Assembly: GCA_002476905.1 (NCBI GenBank)
Contig: DLND01000200.1
Coordinates: 1 to 20,022, forward strand
Reading direction: 5' to 3'
From: Flavobacteriales bacterium UBA7519
GTDB lineage: Bacteria > Bacteroidota > Bacteroidia > Flavobacteriales > Weeksellaceae
Length of the DNA stretch: 20,022 nt
The stretch's first letter is position 1. Every line of letters starts with the position of its first letter. A model generated the notes under the pieces. It was not told where the DNA came from and searched no databases. It saw only the letters and a list, made by a program, of their open reading frames with translations. This document shows positions 1 to 7,229 of this stretch, piece by piece. A program made the position numbers and the translations under genes.

Positions 1-1959
1 AAAGAAGAACATTATCTTCCCGCTTTTCAGGAATTAGTAAAAACTTCTGAAAAAGAAATTGATGAAATCACTAGCAATCCAGAAGCTCCAACTTTTGAAA
101 ACACAATCGAAGCAATGGCTTTCTCTGGAGAACAATTGGACAGGGTTTCCAATATTTTCTTTAATTTGAATTCTGCTGAAACCAATGACGAGATTCAGAA
201 AATCGCTCAGGAAGTTTCGCCACTTTTGACAGAATTCTCTTCCAAAATTTCTCAAAACGAAAAACTATTCGAAAGAATCAAAAGCGTTTACGACCAAAAA
301 GACAGTTTGTCATTGAACGAAGAACAGCAAACTTTACTCAACGAAACTTACAAAGGTTTTGTGAGAAGCGGAGCTTTATTAAGCGAAGAAGACAAAAAGA
401 AACTGGAGAAAATCAATATGGATTTGTCCATAAAATCACTTCAGTTCGGGCAAAATGCTTTAGCTTCAACCAATGCTTATTTCAAACATATTACGGATAA
501 AGAAGAATTAAAAGGAATTCCGGAAGCGGTTCTTCAGCAATATGAAGAAGATGCAAAAGAAAAAGGTTTGGAAGGTTATGTGATTACACTTCAATATCCA
601 AGTTATCTTCCGGCAATGACGTATGCAGAAAACCGTGAATTGAGGAAAGAATTGGCTTTAGCTAACGGAAAAAAATCCTTTGATGGTGGAGAATTCGACA
701 ATCAAAACCTCATCAAAGAAATCGTAAAACTTCGTCAGGAAAAAGCTGAATTATTAGGCTATAAGAATTATGCAGATTTTGTTCTGGAAGAAAGAATGGC
801 ACAATCGCCCGCAAAAGTTTTTGAATTCCTGAATGAACTTCTTGAAAAAGCAACCCCTTACGCTCAAAAAGAAATCGAAGAATTAAAATCATTAGCAGAA
901 GCTGATGGAATTGATGATATCCAAAGTTATGACCATACTTTCTATGCAGAAAAATTAAGAAAACAAAAATTCGATATTGATGATGAAGAACTGAAACCTT
1001 ATTTCCAATTAGAAAAAGTTCAGGAAGCTGTTTTTGGATTAGCCGGAAAATTGTTCGGATTGGAGTTTAAAGAAATTAATGATGTTCAGAAATACCATTC
1101 TGATGTGAAAACTTATGAAATCACGGAAAACGGAAATTTCAAATCTTTACTCTACGCAGATTATCATCCAAGAAAAGGAAAACGTGCTGGCGCCTGGATG
1201 ACGAGTTATAAAAATCAATATAAAAAAGATGGAGAAAATTCTCGTCCACATATTTCTGTTGTTTGCAACTTCACAAAACCTACGAAAGACACACCAAGTT
1301 TGTTGACTTTCCAAGAAGTAACCACTTTGTTCCACGAATTTGGTCACGCACTTCACGGCGTTTTGGCAGATACGCAATATCCAAATCTTTCTGGAACTTC
1401 GGTTAAATGGGATTTTGTGGAATTGCCTTCTCAGTTTTTGGAGAACTATTGCTACGAACCAGAATTTTTGAAAACCTTCGCAAAACATTATCAAACCGGA
1501 GAAATTCTTCCAACCGAAAAAATCGAAAAACTGTCAGAAAGCAAATCTTTTATGGAAGGTTATCAGACTTTGAGACAAATTGGTTTTGGATTATTGGATA
1601 TGGCTTATCATACTGAAGTTGGAGCGTTGGAGAATAAAAGTGTGAAAGAGTTTGAGGTGGAGAAAACAGCAGCAACCAATCTTTATCCAAGCAATCCAGA
1701 AACTGCGGCAAGCCCAAGTTTCTCGCATATTTTCCAAGGCGGATATTCGGCGGGTTATTATTCTTACAAATGGGCAGAAGTTTTGGATGCGGATGCTTTC
1801 CAATATTTCAAAGAAAATGGAATTTTTAATCCGGAAATTGCTGCAAAATATAAAATTCTTCTTTCCTCTGGTGGAACCAAAAACCCAATGGAATTGTACA
1901 AAAACTTCCGTGGAAGAGAACCAAAAGTGGAGAGTTTGCTGAAGAGAGCTTTTGGATAA
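1..1959 (+). CDS. M3 family metallopeptidase (peptidyl-dipeptidase Dcp / oligopeptidase A type), 5' end outside window
   Basis: The reading frame is open from base 1, so the gene starts upstream; 652 residues plus the stop are visible, against roughly 670-710 for the family, so only a few dozen N-terminal residues are missing. The zinc-site motif HEFGH lies at 1333-1347 (residues 445-449 of the visible part). The third ligand is expected in FVELPSQ (Glu474), 25 residues after the second His, which is the usual M3 spacing. The C-terminal part has the family-typical GGY-aromatic-rich segment followed by GGTKNPMELYKNFRGREP. There is no signal peptide in the visible part. Known role of the family: zinc-dependent cleavage of short peptides, in Dcp as C-terminal dipeptides. 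Dcp versus oligopeptidase A cannot be decided from motifs alone. Confidence 0.93.
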   Translation, partial: KEEHYLPAFQELVKTSEKEIDEITSNPEAPTFENTIEAMAFSGEQLDRVSNIFFNLNSAETNDEIQKIAQEVSPLLTEFSSKISQNEKLFERIKSVYDQKDSLSLNEEQQTLLNETYKGFVRSGALLSEEDKKKLEKINMDLSIKSLQFGQNALASTNAYFKHITDKEELKGIPEAVLQQYEEDAKEKGLEGYVITLQYPSYLPAMTYAENRELRKELALANGKKSFDGGEFDNQNLIKEIVKLRQEKAELLGYKNYADFVLEERMAQSPAKVFEFLNELLEKATPYAQKEIEELKSLAEADGIDDIQSYDHTFYAEKLRKQKFDIDDEELKPYFQLEKVQEAVFGLAGKLFGLEFKEINDVQKYHSDVKTYEITENGNFKSLLYADYHPRKGKRAGAWMTSYKNQYKKDGENSRPHISVVCNFTKPTKDTPSLLTFQEVTTLFHEFGHALHGVLADTQYPNLSGTSVKWDFVELPSQFLENYCYEPEFLKTFAKHYQTGEILPTEKIEKLSESKSFMEGYQTLRQIGFGLLDMAYHTEVGALENKSVKEFEVEKTAATNLYPSNPETAASPSFSHIFQGGYSAGYYSYKWAEVLDADAFQYFKENGIFNPEIAAKYKILLSSGGTKNPMELYKNFRGREPKVESLLKRAFG

Positions 1960-1968
1960 AAATTTATG

Positions 1969-2042
1969 ATTGTCATTTCGAGCGAAACAAAGTGTTAGTC
2001 GAGAAATCTAATTTAAGATTCCTCGTTCCTCGGAATGACAAT
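1969..2042. repeat. Palindromic intergenic element with TGTCATTTCGAG / CTCGGAATGACA ends
   Basis: The 14-base arms 1969-1982 (ATTGTCATTTCGAG) and 2029-2042 (CTCGGAATGACAAT) are inverted repeats with one mismatch around a 46-base centre. The element starts 10 bases after the peptidase stop and ends 33 bases before the next gene. A second partial piece, TGTCATTCCG followed by GAGGAATCTAGATT, is at about 11350-11371. Elements with these ends are, to my memory, dispersed in many copies in flavobacterial genomes. It could form a long hairpin in the transcript. Confidence 0.7.
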
Positions 2043-2075
2043 TTTTAAAATCTAACTTTTATTATAATTGATAAA

Positions 2076-2453
2076 ATGAAATGTCCCTACTGTTCCGGAA
2101 AATCCTACGAAGATTGCTGTCAGCCTTATCACTTGAAAAAGAAATTTGCACCAACGGCAGAAGCCTTGATGCGTTCAAGATTTACAGCTTTCGCAATCCC
2201 GAATGGAGAATATCTTTGGGAAACAACTTCTCCCAACAAAAGGCAATTTCATAACAAAAAAGACTTGCAGGAATGGGGCGAAATGAATGAATGGACGAAG
2301 CTGGAAATTCTCGATAAACCTTCAACTAATAAAGTAGAGTTTAAGGCTTTTTATATTGATGAAGATGGAAAACCACAGGTTCACCACGAGTTATCACAAT
2401 TCAAGATGATTCAGAACCGTTGGTTTTATGTGACTGGAGAATTTTTGGATTGA
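2076..2453 (+). CDS. YchJ family protein with SEC-C metal-binding motif
   Basis: A 125-residue protein. The N-terminus CPYCSGKSYEDCC (residues 3-15) is a SEC-C type zinc motif like the one at the C-terminus of SecA. It is followed by PTAEALMRSRFTAFAIPNGEYLWETT, the family signature of YchJ/UPF0225 proteins, and an NTF2-like cystatin-fold region (about residues 30-125) with the conserved VEFKAFY and WFYVTGEF strands. Function is not established in this family. The gene stands alone and is convergent with the VF530-like gene. A TAACTTTT sequence about 20 bases upstream resembles a weak -7 box. The start is the first ATG and places the SEC-C motif at residue 3, as in homologs. Confidence 0.9.
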   Translation: MKCPYCSGKSYEDCCQPYHLKKKFAPTAEALMRSRFTAFAIPNGEYLWETTSPNKRQFHNKKDLQEWGEMNEWTKLEILDKPSTNKVEFKAFYIDEDGKPQVHHELSQFKMIQNRWFYVTGEFLD

Positions 2454-2458
2454 TATTT

Positions 2459-2546
2459 AAACCACAAAAGTCACATAAGTTTTTTTTCTCTTCTTAATAA
2501 GAAAACAATTAATATCTTGAATTTTCTTTTGTAACTTTTGTGGTTT
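2459..2546. repeat. Palindromic repeat, ACCACAAAAGTCACATAAG family, copy 1
   Basis: Arms AAACCACAAAAGT (2459-2471) and ACTTTTGTGGTTT (2534-2546) are perfect inverse complements. The element begins five bases after the stop of the YchJ gene and ends two bases before the stop codon of the convergent VF530-like gene. It therefore fills the whole intergenic space and probably acts as a terminator for both. Other copies are at 2823-2892, 6622-6678 and 15868-15976. Confidence 0.8.
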
Positions 2547-2548
2547 TA

Positions 2549-2794
2549 TCACTGTTTTGATTGTTTCTTTTTCTGTCTCAAAACATAGAGGTACAAACTT
2601 TCTACTTTTGTCCTTGCCCAAGGCGTTTTGCGAAGAAATTTGAGAGAGGAGCTCACACTTGGATTTTCGCCGGTGAAACATTTGATGTTGATTTGTTTTC
2701 CCAATTCTCCATAACCTTTGTAGTATTCTAGCAATTCTTCCAGAATAGCATCCAATCTTTTTCCGTGCAAAGGGTCTTTAGAAGTGTTTTCCAT
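2549..2794 (-). CDS. VF530-like DNA-binding protein (DUF2132)
   Basis: An 81-residue protein. Residues 5-68 carry the nearly invariant blocks of the VF530/DUF2132 family: KDPLHG at the start, LEELLEYYKGYGELGKQINI in the middle, then PSVSSSLKFLRKTPWAR and VESLYLY. The family folds as a small helical bundle, and a member has been described as DNA binding; its role in the cell is unknown. The tail is basic (RQKKKQSKQ), consistent with nucleic acid contact. It is transcribed alone, convergent with the YchJ gene. A copy of the palindromic repeat family lies upstream in the space shared with the divergent esterase gene. Confidence 0.9.
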   Translation of the reverse strand: MENTSKDPLHGKRLDAILEELLEYYKGYGELGKQINIKCFTGENPSVSSSLKFLRKTPWARTKVESLYLYVLRQKKKQSKQ

Positions 2795-2822
2795 TTTGTA
2801 AAATTATTGATATTATTATTTG

Positions 2823-2892
2823 AAACCACAAAAGGCACATAAGTTTTAATTTTCTGAATATACTATTTTATCTCTTTTGTGACTTTTGTGGT
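2823..2892. repeat. Palindromic repeat, ACCACAAAAGKCACATAAG family, copy 2
   Basis: Left end AAACCACAAAAG (2823-2834) followed by GCACATAAG, right end CTTTTGTGGTT (2883-2893). It is almost the same as copy 1 in its left 22 bases. It lies between two divergent genes, so here it cannot be a gene-end terminator. Confidence 0.8.
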
Positions 2893-2922
2893 TAAAAAAG
2901 AAATATCTCTATTGTCATTTCT

Positions 2923-2930
2923 TATATTTG
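2923..2930 (+). promoter_or_regulatory. Putative -7 promoter box TATATTTG
   Basis: TATATTTG matches the Bacteroidota -7 consensus TAnnTTTG exactly and lies 17 bases before the esterase start codon. No good -33 TTG is seen at the usual spacing, so this is a moderate call. Confidence 0.45.
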
Positions 2931-2947
2931 ATAACCAAATATAGAAA

Positions 2948-3601
2948 ATGAAATTCCTAACCTTTGCAGCCATTATACTTTCGACAATGCTATCAGCTCA
3001 AGACTTTGCCAATTTTGGCAGATATCAAAAACAAAATAAAGAAGTTCTTTCTCAAAATATTGCTCCAAATTCTGTTTTGATGGGCGATTCTATCACAGAA
3101 GGTTGGTTTGCCACGGATCCAGAATTTTTTACCAAGAATAATTTTGTAGGACGAGGAATTGGTGGTCAAGTCACTTCGCAAATGCTTTTGAGATTCCGGG
3201 AAGATGTGATTAAACTGAAACCAAAAAGCGTTATCATTCTTGCAGGAACCAATGATATTGCGGAAAATCAAGGTCCGATTTCTATGGACAAAGTTTTCGG
3301 AAATATCGTTTCAATGGCAGAGTTGGCAAAAGCCAACAACATCAAAGTAGTTTTATGTTCTGTTCTTCCCGCTTACGATTTCCCTTGGAGAAAAGATATG
3401 CAGCCTTCAGATAAAGTCATTGCATTGAATAAAATGATAAAAGATTACGCCAAGAAAAATAATTTGACTTATGTGGATTATCACTCAGTTTTAAAAGATG
3501 AAAAAAATGGTTTGCCTAAAGAAATTGCAGAAGACGGCATTCATCCGACAAAATTGGGTTATGAAAAAATGGAAGCTATCTTGATGAAGCATTTGAAATA
3601 A
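2948..3601 (+). CDS. Secreted SGNH/GDSL-type esterase or acylhydrolase
   Basis: A 217-residue protein with a signal peptide (residues 1-17, ending SAQ), so it is exported to the periplasm or beyond. SGNH blocks are in order: GDSITEG with nucleophile Ser48, GRGIGGQ (about 68-74) for the oxyanion Gly, GTND with Asn102, and DGIHP with Asp196 and His199 completing the catalytic triad. This layout resembles the PAF-acetylhydrolase-like / sialate O-acetylesterase-like branch acting on acylated sugars or lipids; the substrate cannot be read from the sequence. The stop TAA (3599-3601) shares its last base with the ATG of the next gene, which suggests translational coupling. Confidence 0.92.
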   Translation: MKFLTFAAIILSTMLSAQDFANFGRYQKQNKEVLSQNIAPNSVLMGDSITEGWFATDPEFFTKNNFVGRGIGGQVTSQMLLRFREDVIKLKPKSVIILAGTNDIAENQGPISMDKVFGNIVSMAELAKANNIKVVLCSVLPAYDFPWRKDMQPSDKVIALNKMIKDYAKKNNLTYVDYHSVLKDEKNGLPKEIAEDGIHPTKLGYEKMEAILMKHLK

Positions 3602-4131
3602 TGAACTTGGACGAACTAAAATATCCGGTCGGGAAATTTGTAAAACCTAAATTCATTACCAAAGAAACCATCGATTCTGCGATTTCTGAAATTGAAAACT
3701 TCCCTAATCTTGTCAAAGCTGAGATTCAAAACCTTGATGAAAGAGACTTACAATTAAGATACAGACCAGAAGGCTGGACGATTTCTCAGGTTATTCATCA
3801 TTGCGCCGATAGTCATATTAATAGTTATATGAGATTCAAATTAGCTTTGACGGAAAATGTTCCTACAATCAAACCTTATGATGAAAGTCTTTGGGCAAAG
3901 TTGCCGGACAATAATCTGTCGCCATTGGTCTCATTGCAACTTCTGGAAGCTTTGCACTCGCGATGGGCTTATCTTTTGAAAACCTTGACTGAGGAAGATT
4001 TGAATAAAGAATTCATTCATCCAGAACAATCGGAAAAGATTTCGTTGAAAGAAAATATATTGATTTACAGTTGGCATTGTCAGCATCATTTGGCGCATAT
4101 TAGTCAGGCGAAGGAACTGAAGTTTGAGTGA
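3601..4131 (+). CDS. YfiT/DinB-type metal-dependent hydrolase, putative bacillithiol transferase
   Basis: A 176-residue four-helix protein of the DinB/YfiT superfamily. It opens with YPVGKF, then has RPEGWTISQVIHHCADSH (55-72) and WHCQHHLAH (158-166). His67, His159 and His163 line up with the metal triad reported for Bacillus YfiT (67/160/164). In Firmicutes this branch transfers bacillithiol to electrophiles or hydrolyses adducts. Bacillithiol synthesis is also known in some Bacteroidota, so the role is plausible but not shown here. The start codon overlaps the stop of the upstream esterase by one base, so the two proteins are probably made from one mRNA. Confidence 0.88.
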   Translation: MNLDELKYPVGKFVKPKFITKETIDSAISEIENFPNLVKAEIQNLDERDLQLRYRPEGWTISQVIHHCADSHINSYMRFKLALTENVPTIKPYDESLWAKLPDNNLSPLVSLQLLEALHSRWAYLLKTLTEEDLNKEFIHPEQSEKISLKENILIYSWHCQHHLAHISQAKELKFE

Positions 4132-4192
4132 ATCTAAAATAAGATTATGAGAAAGTCAATCAATTTTTTTTTAAGAAATTAAAAAACGTAGT

Positions 4193-5023
4193 CTATTTTT
4201 TATATCTAATAGCTTTATTTAATTCAATTGGATTATTGTTTTTTAATATTCTTAATTGTGCATCTTTTGATATAGAGTTCAATTCTTCTGCTGTTGTATA
4301 TTTTTTACCATAAAACTCAAAACTTTTTACACTTCCATCTCTTAGTTTTTGTTTGTCTGTATAAAATGGGTCATTAAAATATTGTTGTGCTTTTTCAATG
4401 TATTTTTTTTCTGTTGTAAGAATTGGCGAATAACCATATCTGATTTCAAGAATATTAGATGTGTCATAGGTTCTTGTTAAGTTTTGACTTCTTATAAGAT
4501 TAAAATAAAATTGATTTTTGTTATCTTGAATTTCTAAAATTAATCCAGGTAATCCTCTAAATTTATATGGCCCCTCATTGACCGGAATTTCTTTTGTAAA
4601 CCAAGCAATCCATTTTCTTCCTCCAAAATTTGTAGTCGCTTTTTGTACTGTAAATTGTTGGATTTTCTTTGTCTCTTTTTCTAAAATCCAATCAATATTA
4701 TCATTTGTTGGGTATTTAAAAAAATCAAAACCTACGGCTACAAAATTCATATTTTCATAAGAATTTATTTTCCTCGTCACAGGAATTTGCTTTGTCCAAT
4801 TAACATTTTGAGAATTGGTAGCATTATTCAGAGAATCTTTTTCTAAAAACGTATAATCATAATATTTTACATCATTTGGATTAATGTCTAAAACCATAGT
4901 TCTTTTATCAAATTCAAGCTGAAGAGAATCAGATTTATATTTCAATTCATAAAAAAATCTATGAGTTTGTGCACTGGTGAAAATTATGGAATAAAAAAGA
5001 GAAAATAGAAAGAGTTTTTTCAT
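4193..5023 (-). CDS. GLPGLI family secreted protein
   Basis: A 276-residue protein with a signal peptide (1-18, ending SAQ). The family hallmark GPYKFRGLPGLILEI lies at 151-165, with GLPGLI itself at 157-162. It is preceded by the conserved KWIAWFTKEIPVNEG region, in which the usual pattern is an aromatic-Trp-oxyanion segment before the GLPGLI turn. This family (Porph_ging/TIGR01200) is largely restricted to Bacteroidota, is often present in many copies per genome and has no established function. The gene is monocistronic, divergent from the histidine ammonia-lyase gene, with about 104 bases between the two true starts. Confidence 0.92.
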   Translation of the reverse strand: MKKLFLFSLFYSIIFTSAQTHRFFYELKYKSDSLQLEFDKRTMVLDINPNDVKYYDYTFLEKDSLNNATNSQNVNWTKQIPVTRKINSYENMNFVAVGFDFFKYPTNDNIDWILEKETKKIQQFTVQKATTNFGGRKWIAWFTKEIPVNEGPYKFRGLPGLILEIQDNKNQFYFNLIRSQNLTRTYDTSNILEIRYGYSPILTTEKKYIEKAQQYFNDPFYTDKQKLRDGSVKSFEFYGKKYTTAEELNSISKDAQLRILKNNNPIELNKAIRYKK

Positions 5024-5127
5024 TTATGATAATGTTTATTATAACAACGCTGTATCTTATTTTTTATTTTCATTCAATAATCAATATTCCTCCCGAAAAG
5101 TGTATTTTTAGGCAAAATTTTTCAGTG

Positions 5128-6615
5128 ATGATTTACGGAATCGACCAATTTGGATATCAGGATGTTTTAGAGATTTTAAAAAATCCTTCCAAAGCAAAAC
5201 TCAATAAAAAATCAAAAGACCAAATCATAAAATCTCAACAGAATGTTCAGAAAATTGTAGAATCTGACAGAACTGTTTATGGTATAAACACTGGTTTTGG
5301 GCCACTTTGTGACACCAAAATATCCGAATCGGAAACAGCGCAACTTCAGCATAATTTGATTATTTCTCACGCCGTTGGTGTTGGAAAACCAATCCATAAA
5401 AACATTTCCAAAATAATGATGATTTCCAAAATCCACGCTTTGTCGAAAGGATTTTCGGGCGTTTCTTTAGATGTTATTGAGCGATTGATTCTGATGTTGG
5501 AACTGGATATTATTCCGGTTGTTCCGGAGCAAGGTTCAGTTGGTGCTTCTGGAGATTTGGCACCATTGGCTCATTTGGTTTTACCTTTGTTAGGTTTGGG
5601 TCAAGTTTGGGAAAATGACGAAATCAAAGTCACTTCCGAAGTTTTGGAAAAACATAACATCCAACCTTTAAAACTCGGTCCAAAAGAAGGGTTAGGACTG
5701 ATTAATGGAACTCAATTTATTTTAGCTCACGCCATAACTGGACTTTCAAAATTCGAATACCTTTTGGATTTGGCAGATTTGACTGCTGCAATGAGTGTAG
5801 AAGCTTACCGAGGTTCATCAAGCCCTTTCAAAAAAGAATTGCACGAGATCCGTGCGTTTGAAGGAAGCCAGAAAGTGGCAGAAAGAATGCGAAATTTCCT
5901 TAAAGATTCTGATAATCTTAAGTCCCACGAATTCTGTGACAGAGTTCAGGATCCGTATTCTATGCGTTGTGTTCCGCAGGTTCACGGAGCCAGCAGAAAT
6001 GCCTTTGAACATCTTAAACAAATGGCAGAAACTGAGCTAAACTCTGTAACTGACAACCCAATTGTTCTAAGCGCAGAAGAATCGATTTCCGGAGGTAATT
6101 TCCACGGACAACTGATGGCGTTGCCTTTGGATTATGCTTCATTAGCTGCTGTAGAATTAGGGAATATTTCTGATAGAAGAAGTTATCTTCTTTTGGAGGG
6201 AAAATACGGCTTACCGAAATTATTAGTAGAAAGTTCTGGGCTTAATTCCGGATTTATGATTCCACAATATACGAGCGCAGCTCTGGTTACTGAGAACAAA
6301 ACGTTATGTTTCCCCGCTTCCGCAGATTCTATACCGACAAGTTTAGGACAAGAAGACCACGTTTCTATGGGAAGTATCTCGGGGAGAAAATTCAATCAGA
6401 TTTTAGGGAATCTCGAAAATATTCTAGCGATAGAGTTAATGTTCGCCGCACAAGGTTTGGAATTCCGAAGACCTGCAAAATGTTCCAAAATTGTAGAAAC
6501 TAACTATGACATCATACGCTCTGTTGTTCCAAAACTGGAAGATGACAGATTAATTGGTGAAGATATTTTGAAAATTGCGGAGTTGATTAGAGAGAAGAAA
6601 TTTGTAGTTAACTAA
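5128..6615 (+). CDS. hutH: Histidine ammonia-lyase
   Basis: A 495-residue member of the MIO-dependent aromatic amino acid ammonia-lyase family. The Ala140-Ser141-Gly142 triad in GSVGASGDLAPLAH forms the MIO electrophile, and Tyr51 lies in TVYGINTGFG. The selectivity pair is Ser80-His81 (LIISHAVGVG), the histidine-type pair; tyrosine and phenylalanine lyases have HL or FL there. QEDHVSMGS near residue 410 is also typical. The reaction is L-histidine to urocanate plus ammonia. The frame is open 34 codons further upstream (ATG at 5026), but that extension is low-complexity and hydrophobic and family members begin at MIYGIDQ, so 5128 is chosen. No hutU, hutI or hutG gene is in the window. A palindromic repeat follows the stop. 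Confidence 0.92.
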   Translation: MIYGIDQFGYQDVLEILKNPSKAKLNKKSKDQIIKSQQNVQKIVESDRTVYGINTGFGPLCDTKISESETAQLQHNLIISHAVGVGKPIHKNISKIMMISKIHALSKGFSGVSLDVIERLILMLELDIIPVVPEQGSVGASGDLAPLAHLVLPLLGLGQVWENDEIKVTSEVLEKHNIQPLKLGPKEGLGLINGTQFILAHAITGLSKFEYLLDLADLTAAMSVEAYRGSSSPFKKELHEIRAFEGSQKVAERMRNFLKDSDNLKSHEFCDRVQDPYSMRCVPQVHGASRNAFEHLKQMAETELNSVTDNPIVLSAEESISGGNFHGQLMALPLDYASLAAVELGNISDRRSYLLLEGKYGLPKLLVESSGLNSGFMIPQYTSAALVTENKTLCFPASADSIPTSLGQEDHVSMGSISGRKFNQILGNLENILAIELMFAAQGLEFRRPAKCSKIVETNYDIIRSVVPKLEDDRLIGEDILKIAELIREKKFVVN

Positions 6616-6621
6616 AATATT

Positions 6622-6678
6622 AACCACATAGGCACAATAGTTTTTTGTATTAGTATATTTCTATGTGCCTATGTGGTT
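6622..6678. repeat. Palindromic repeat, ACCACATAGGCACA family, copy 3; likely terminator of the lyase gene
   Basis: Arms AACCACATAGGCACA (6622-6636) and TGTGCCTATGTGGTT (6664-6678) are perfect 15-base inverse complements around a T-rich 27-base centre. The element begins 7 bases after the lyase stop and ends 12 bases before the next start. Confidence 0.82.
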
Positions 6679-6690
6679 TAAATCTAAAAT

Positions 6691-7137
6691 GTGAAAACCC
6701 TAAGAACAACCTCCGAAAACCCAGATTTTCAAAAATTAGTAAAGCAATTAGATTCCTATCTTGCCGTAATGGATGGCGAAGAACACGCTTTTTATCATCA
6801 ATATAACAAAATAGATATGCTGAAAAATTGTGTCGTGATTTTTGATAATGATGAAGCAGTTGCCTGTGGCGCAATAAAAGAATTGGACACAAAATCGATG
6901 GAAGTCAAGAGAATGTTCACACTTCCCGAGAAACGTGGAAAAGGTTTGGCTTCCGCAATTTTGAGAGAATTAGAAACTTGGTCTAAGGAATTAGGTTACG
7001 AAAAAACAGTTCTGGAAACAGGAAAAAGACAAGTCGAAGCTGTTGCACTTTACAATAAATGCGGTTACAAAATCATTCCAAATTACGGACAATATATTGG
7101 AGTTGATAATAGTATTTGTTTTGAGAAAGAATTGTAA
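6691..7137 (+). CDS. GNAT family N-acetyltransferase, GTG start
   Basis: A 148-residue protein with the GNAT core. Strand VACGAIKELD (57-66) is followed by VKRMFTLPEKRGKGLASAIL (72-91), where R-G-K-G-L-A is the acetyl-CoA pyrophosphate loop. Then come GYEKTVLETGK (strand 5) and ALYNKCGYKIIPNYGQY, the C-terminal GNAT motif B. The substrate is unknown. Translation is taken to start at GTG 6691, because the first in-frame ATG falls inside the fold at residue 27 and the sequence reading KTLRTTSENPDF directly after GTG matches how relatives begin. The start lies only 12 bases after the end of a palindromic repeat, so promoter and repeat must overlap or the gene depends on read-through. Confidence 0.85.
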   Translation: MKTLRTTSENPDFQKLVKQLDSYLAVMDGEEHAFYHQYNKIDMLKNCVVIFDNDEAVACGAIKELDTKSMEVKRMFTLPEKRGKGLASAILRELETWSKELGYEKTVLETGKRQVEAVALYNKCGYKIIPNYGQYIGVDNSICFEKEL

Positions 7138-7140
7138 GTT

Positions 7141-7222
7141 TTTTTTCTCGCCGATTGTGCAGATTTAGCTGATTATTAATATTAAAAAAATCTGTAAAAT
7201 TTGCTTAATCTGCAGAGAAAAA
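7141..7222. repeat. Imperfect palindrome TTTTTTCTCGCCGATT... / ...AATCTGCAGAGAAA between convergent genes
   Basis: The left part (TTTTCTCG, then GATT-GCAGATTTAG-GATT) is mirrored by the right part (AATCTG, AAATTTGC, AATCTGCAGAGAAAAA). It starts 4 bases after the acetyltransferase stop and ends 8 bases before the stop of the convergent gene, so it probably serves as a two-way terminator. The left-end sequence TTTCTCGC.GATT recurs at 9411-9448. Confidence 0.65.
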
Positions 7223-7229
7223 TCTTTAA

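Noticed and set aside
5026..5127. N-terminal extension of histidine ammonia-lyase from an upstream ATG
   Set aside because: The 34 extra residues are hydrophobic and unlike the family; the family start MIYGIDQFG begins at 5128 and the extension overlaps the promoter region shared with the divergent gene.
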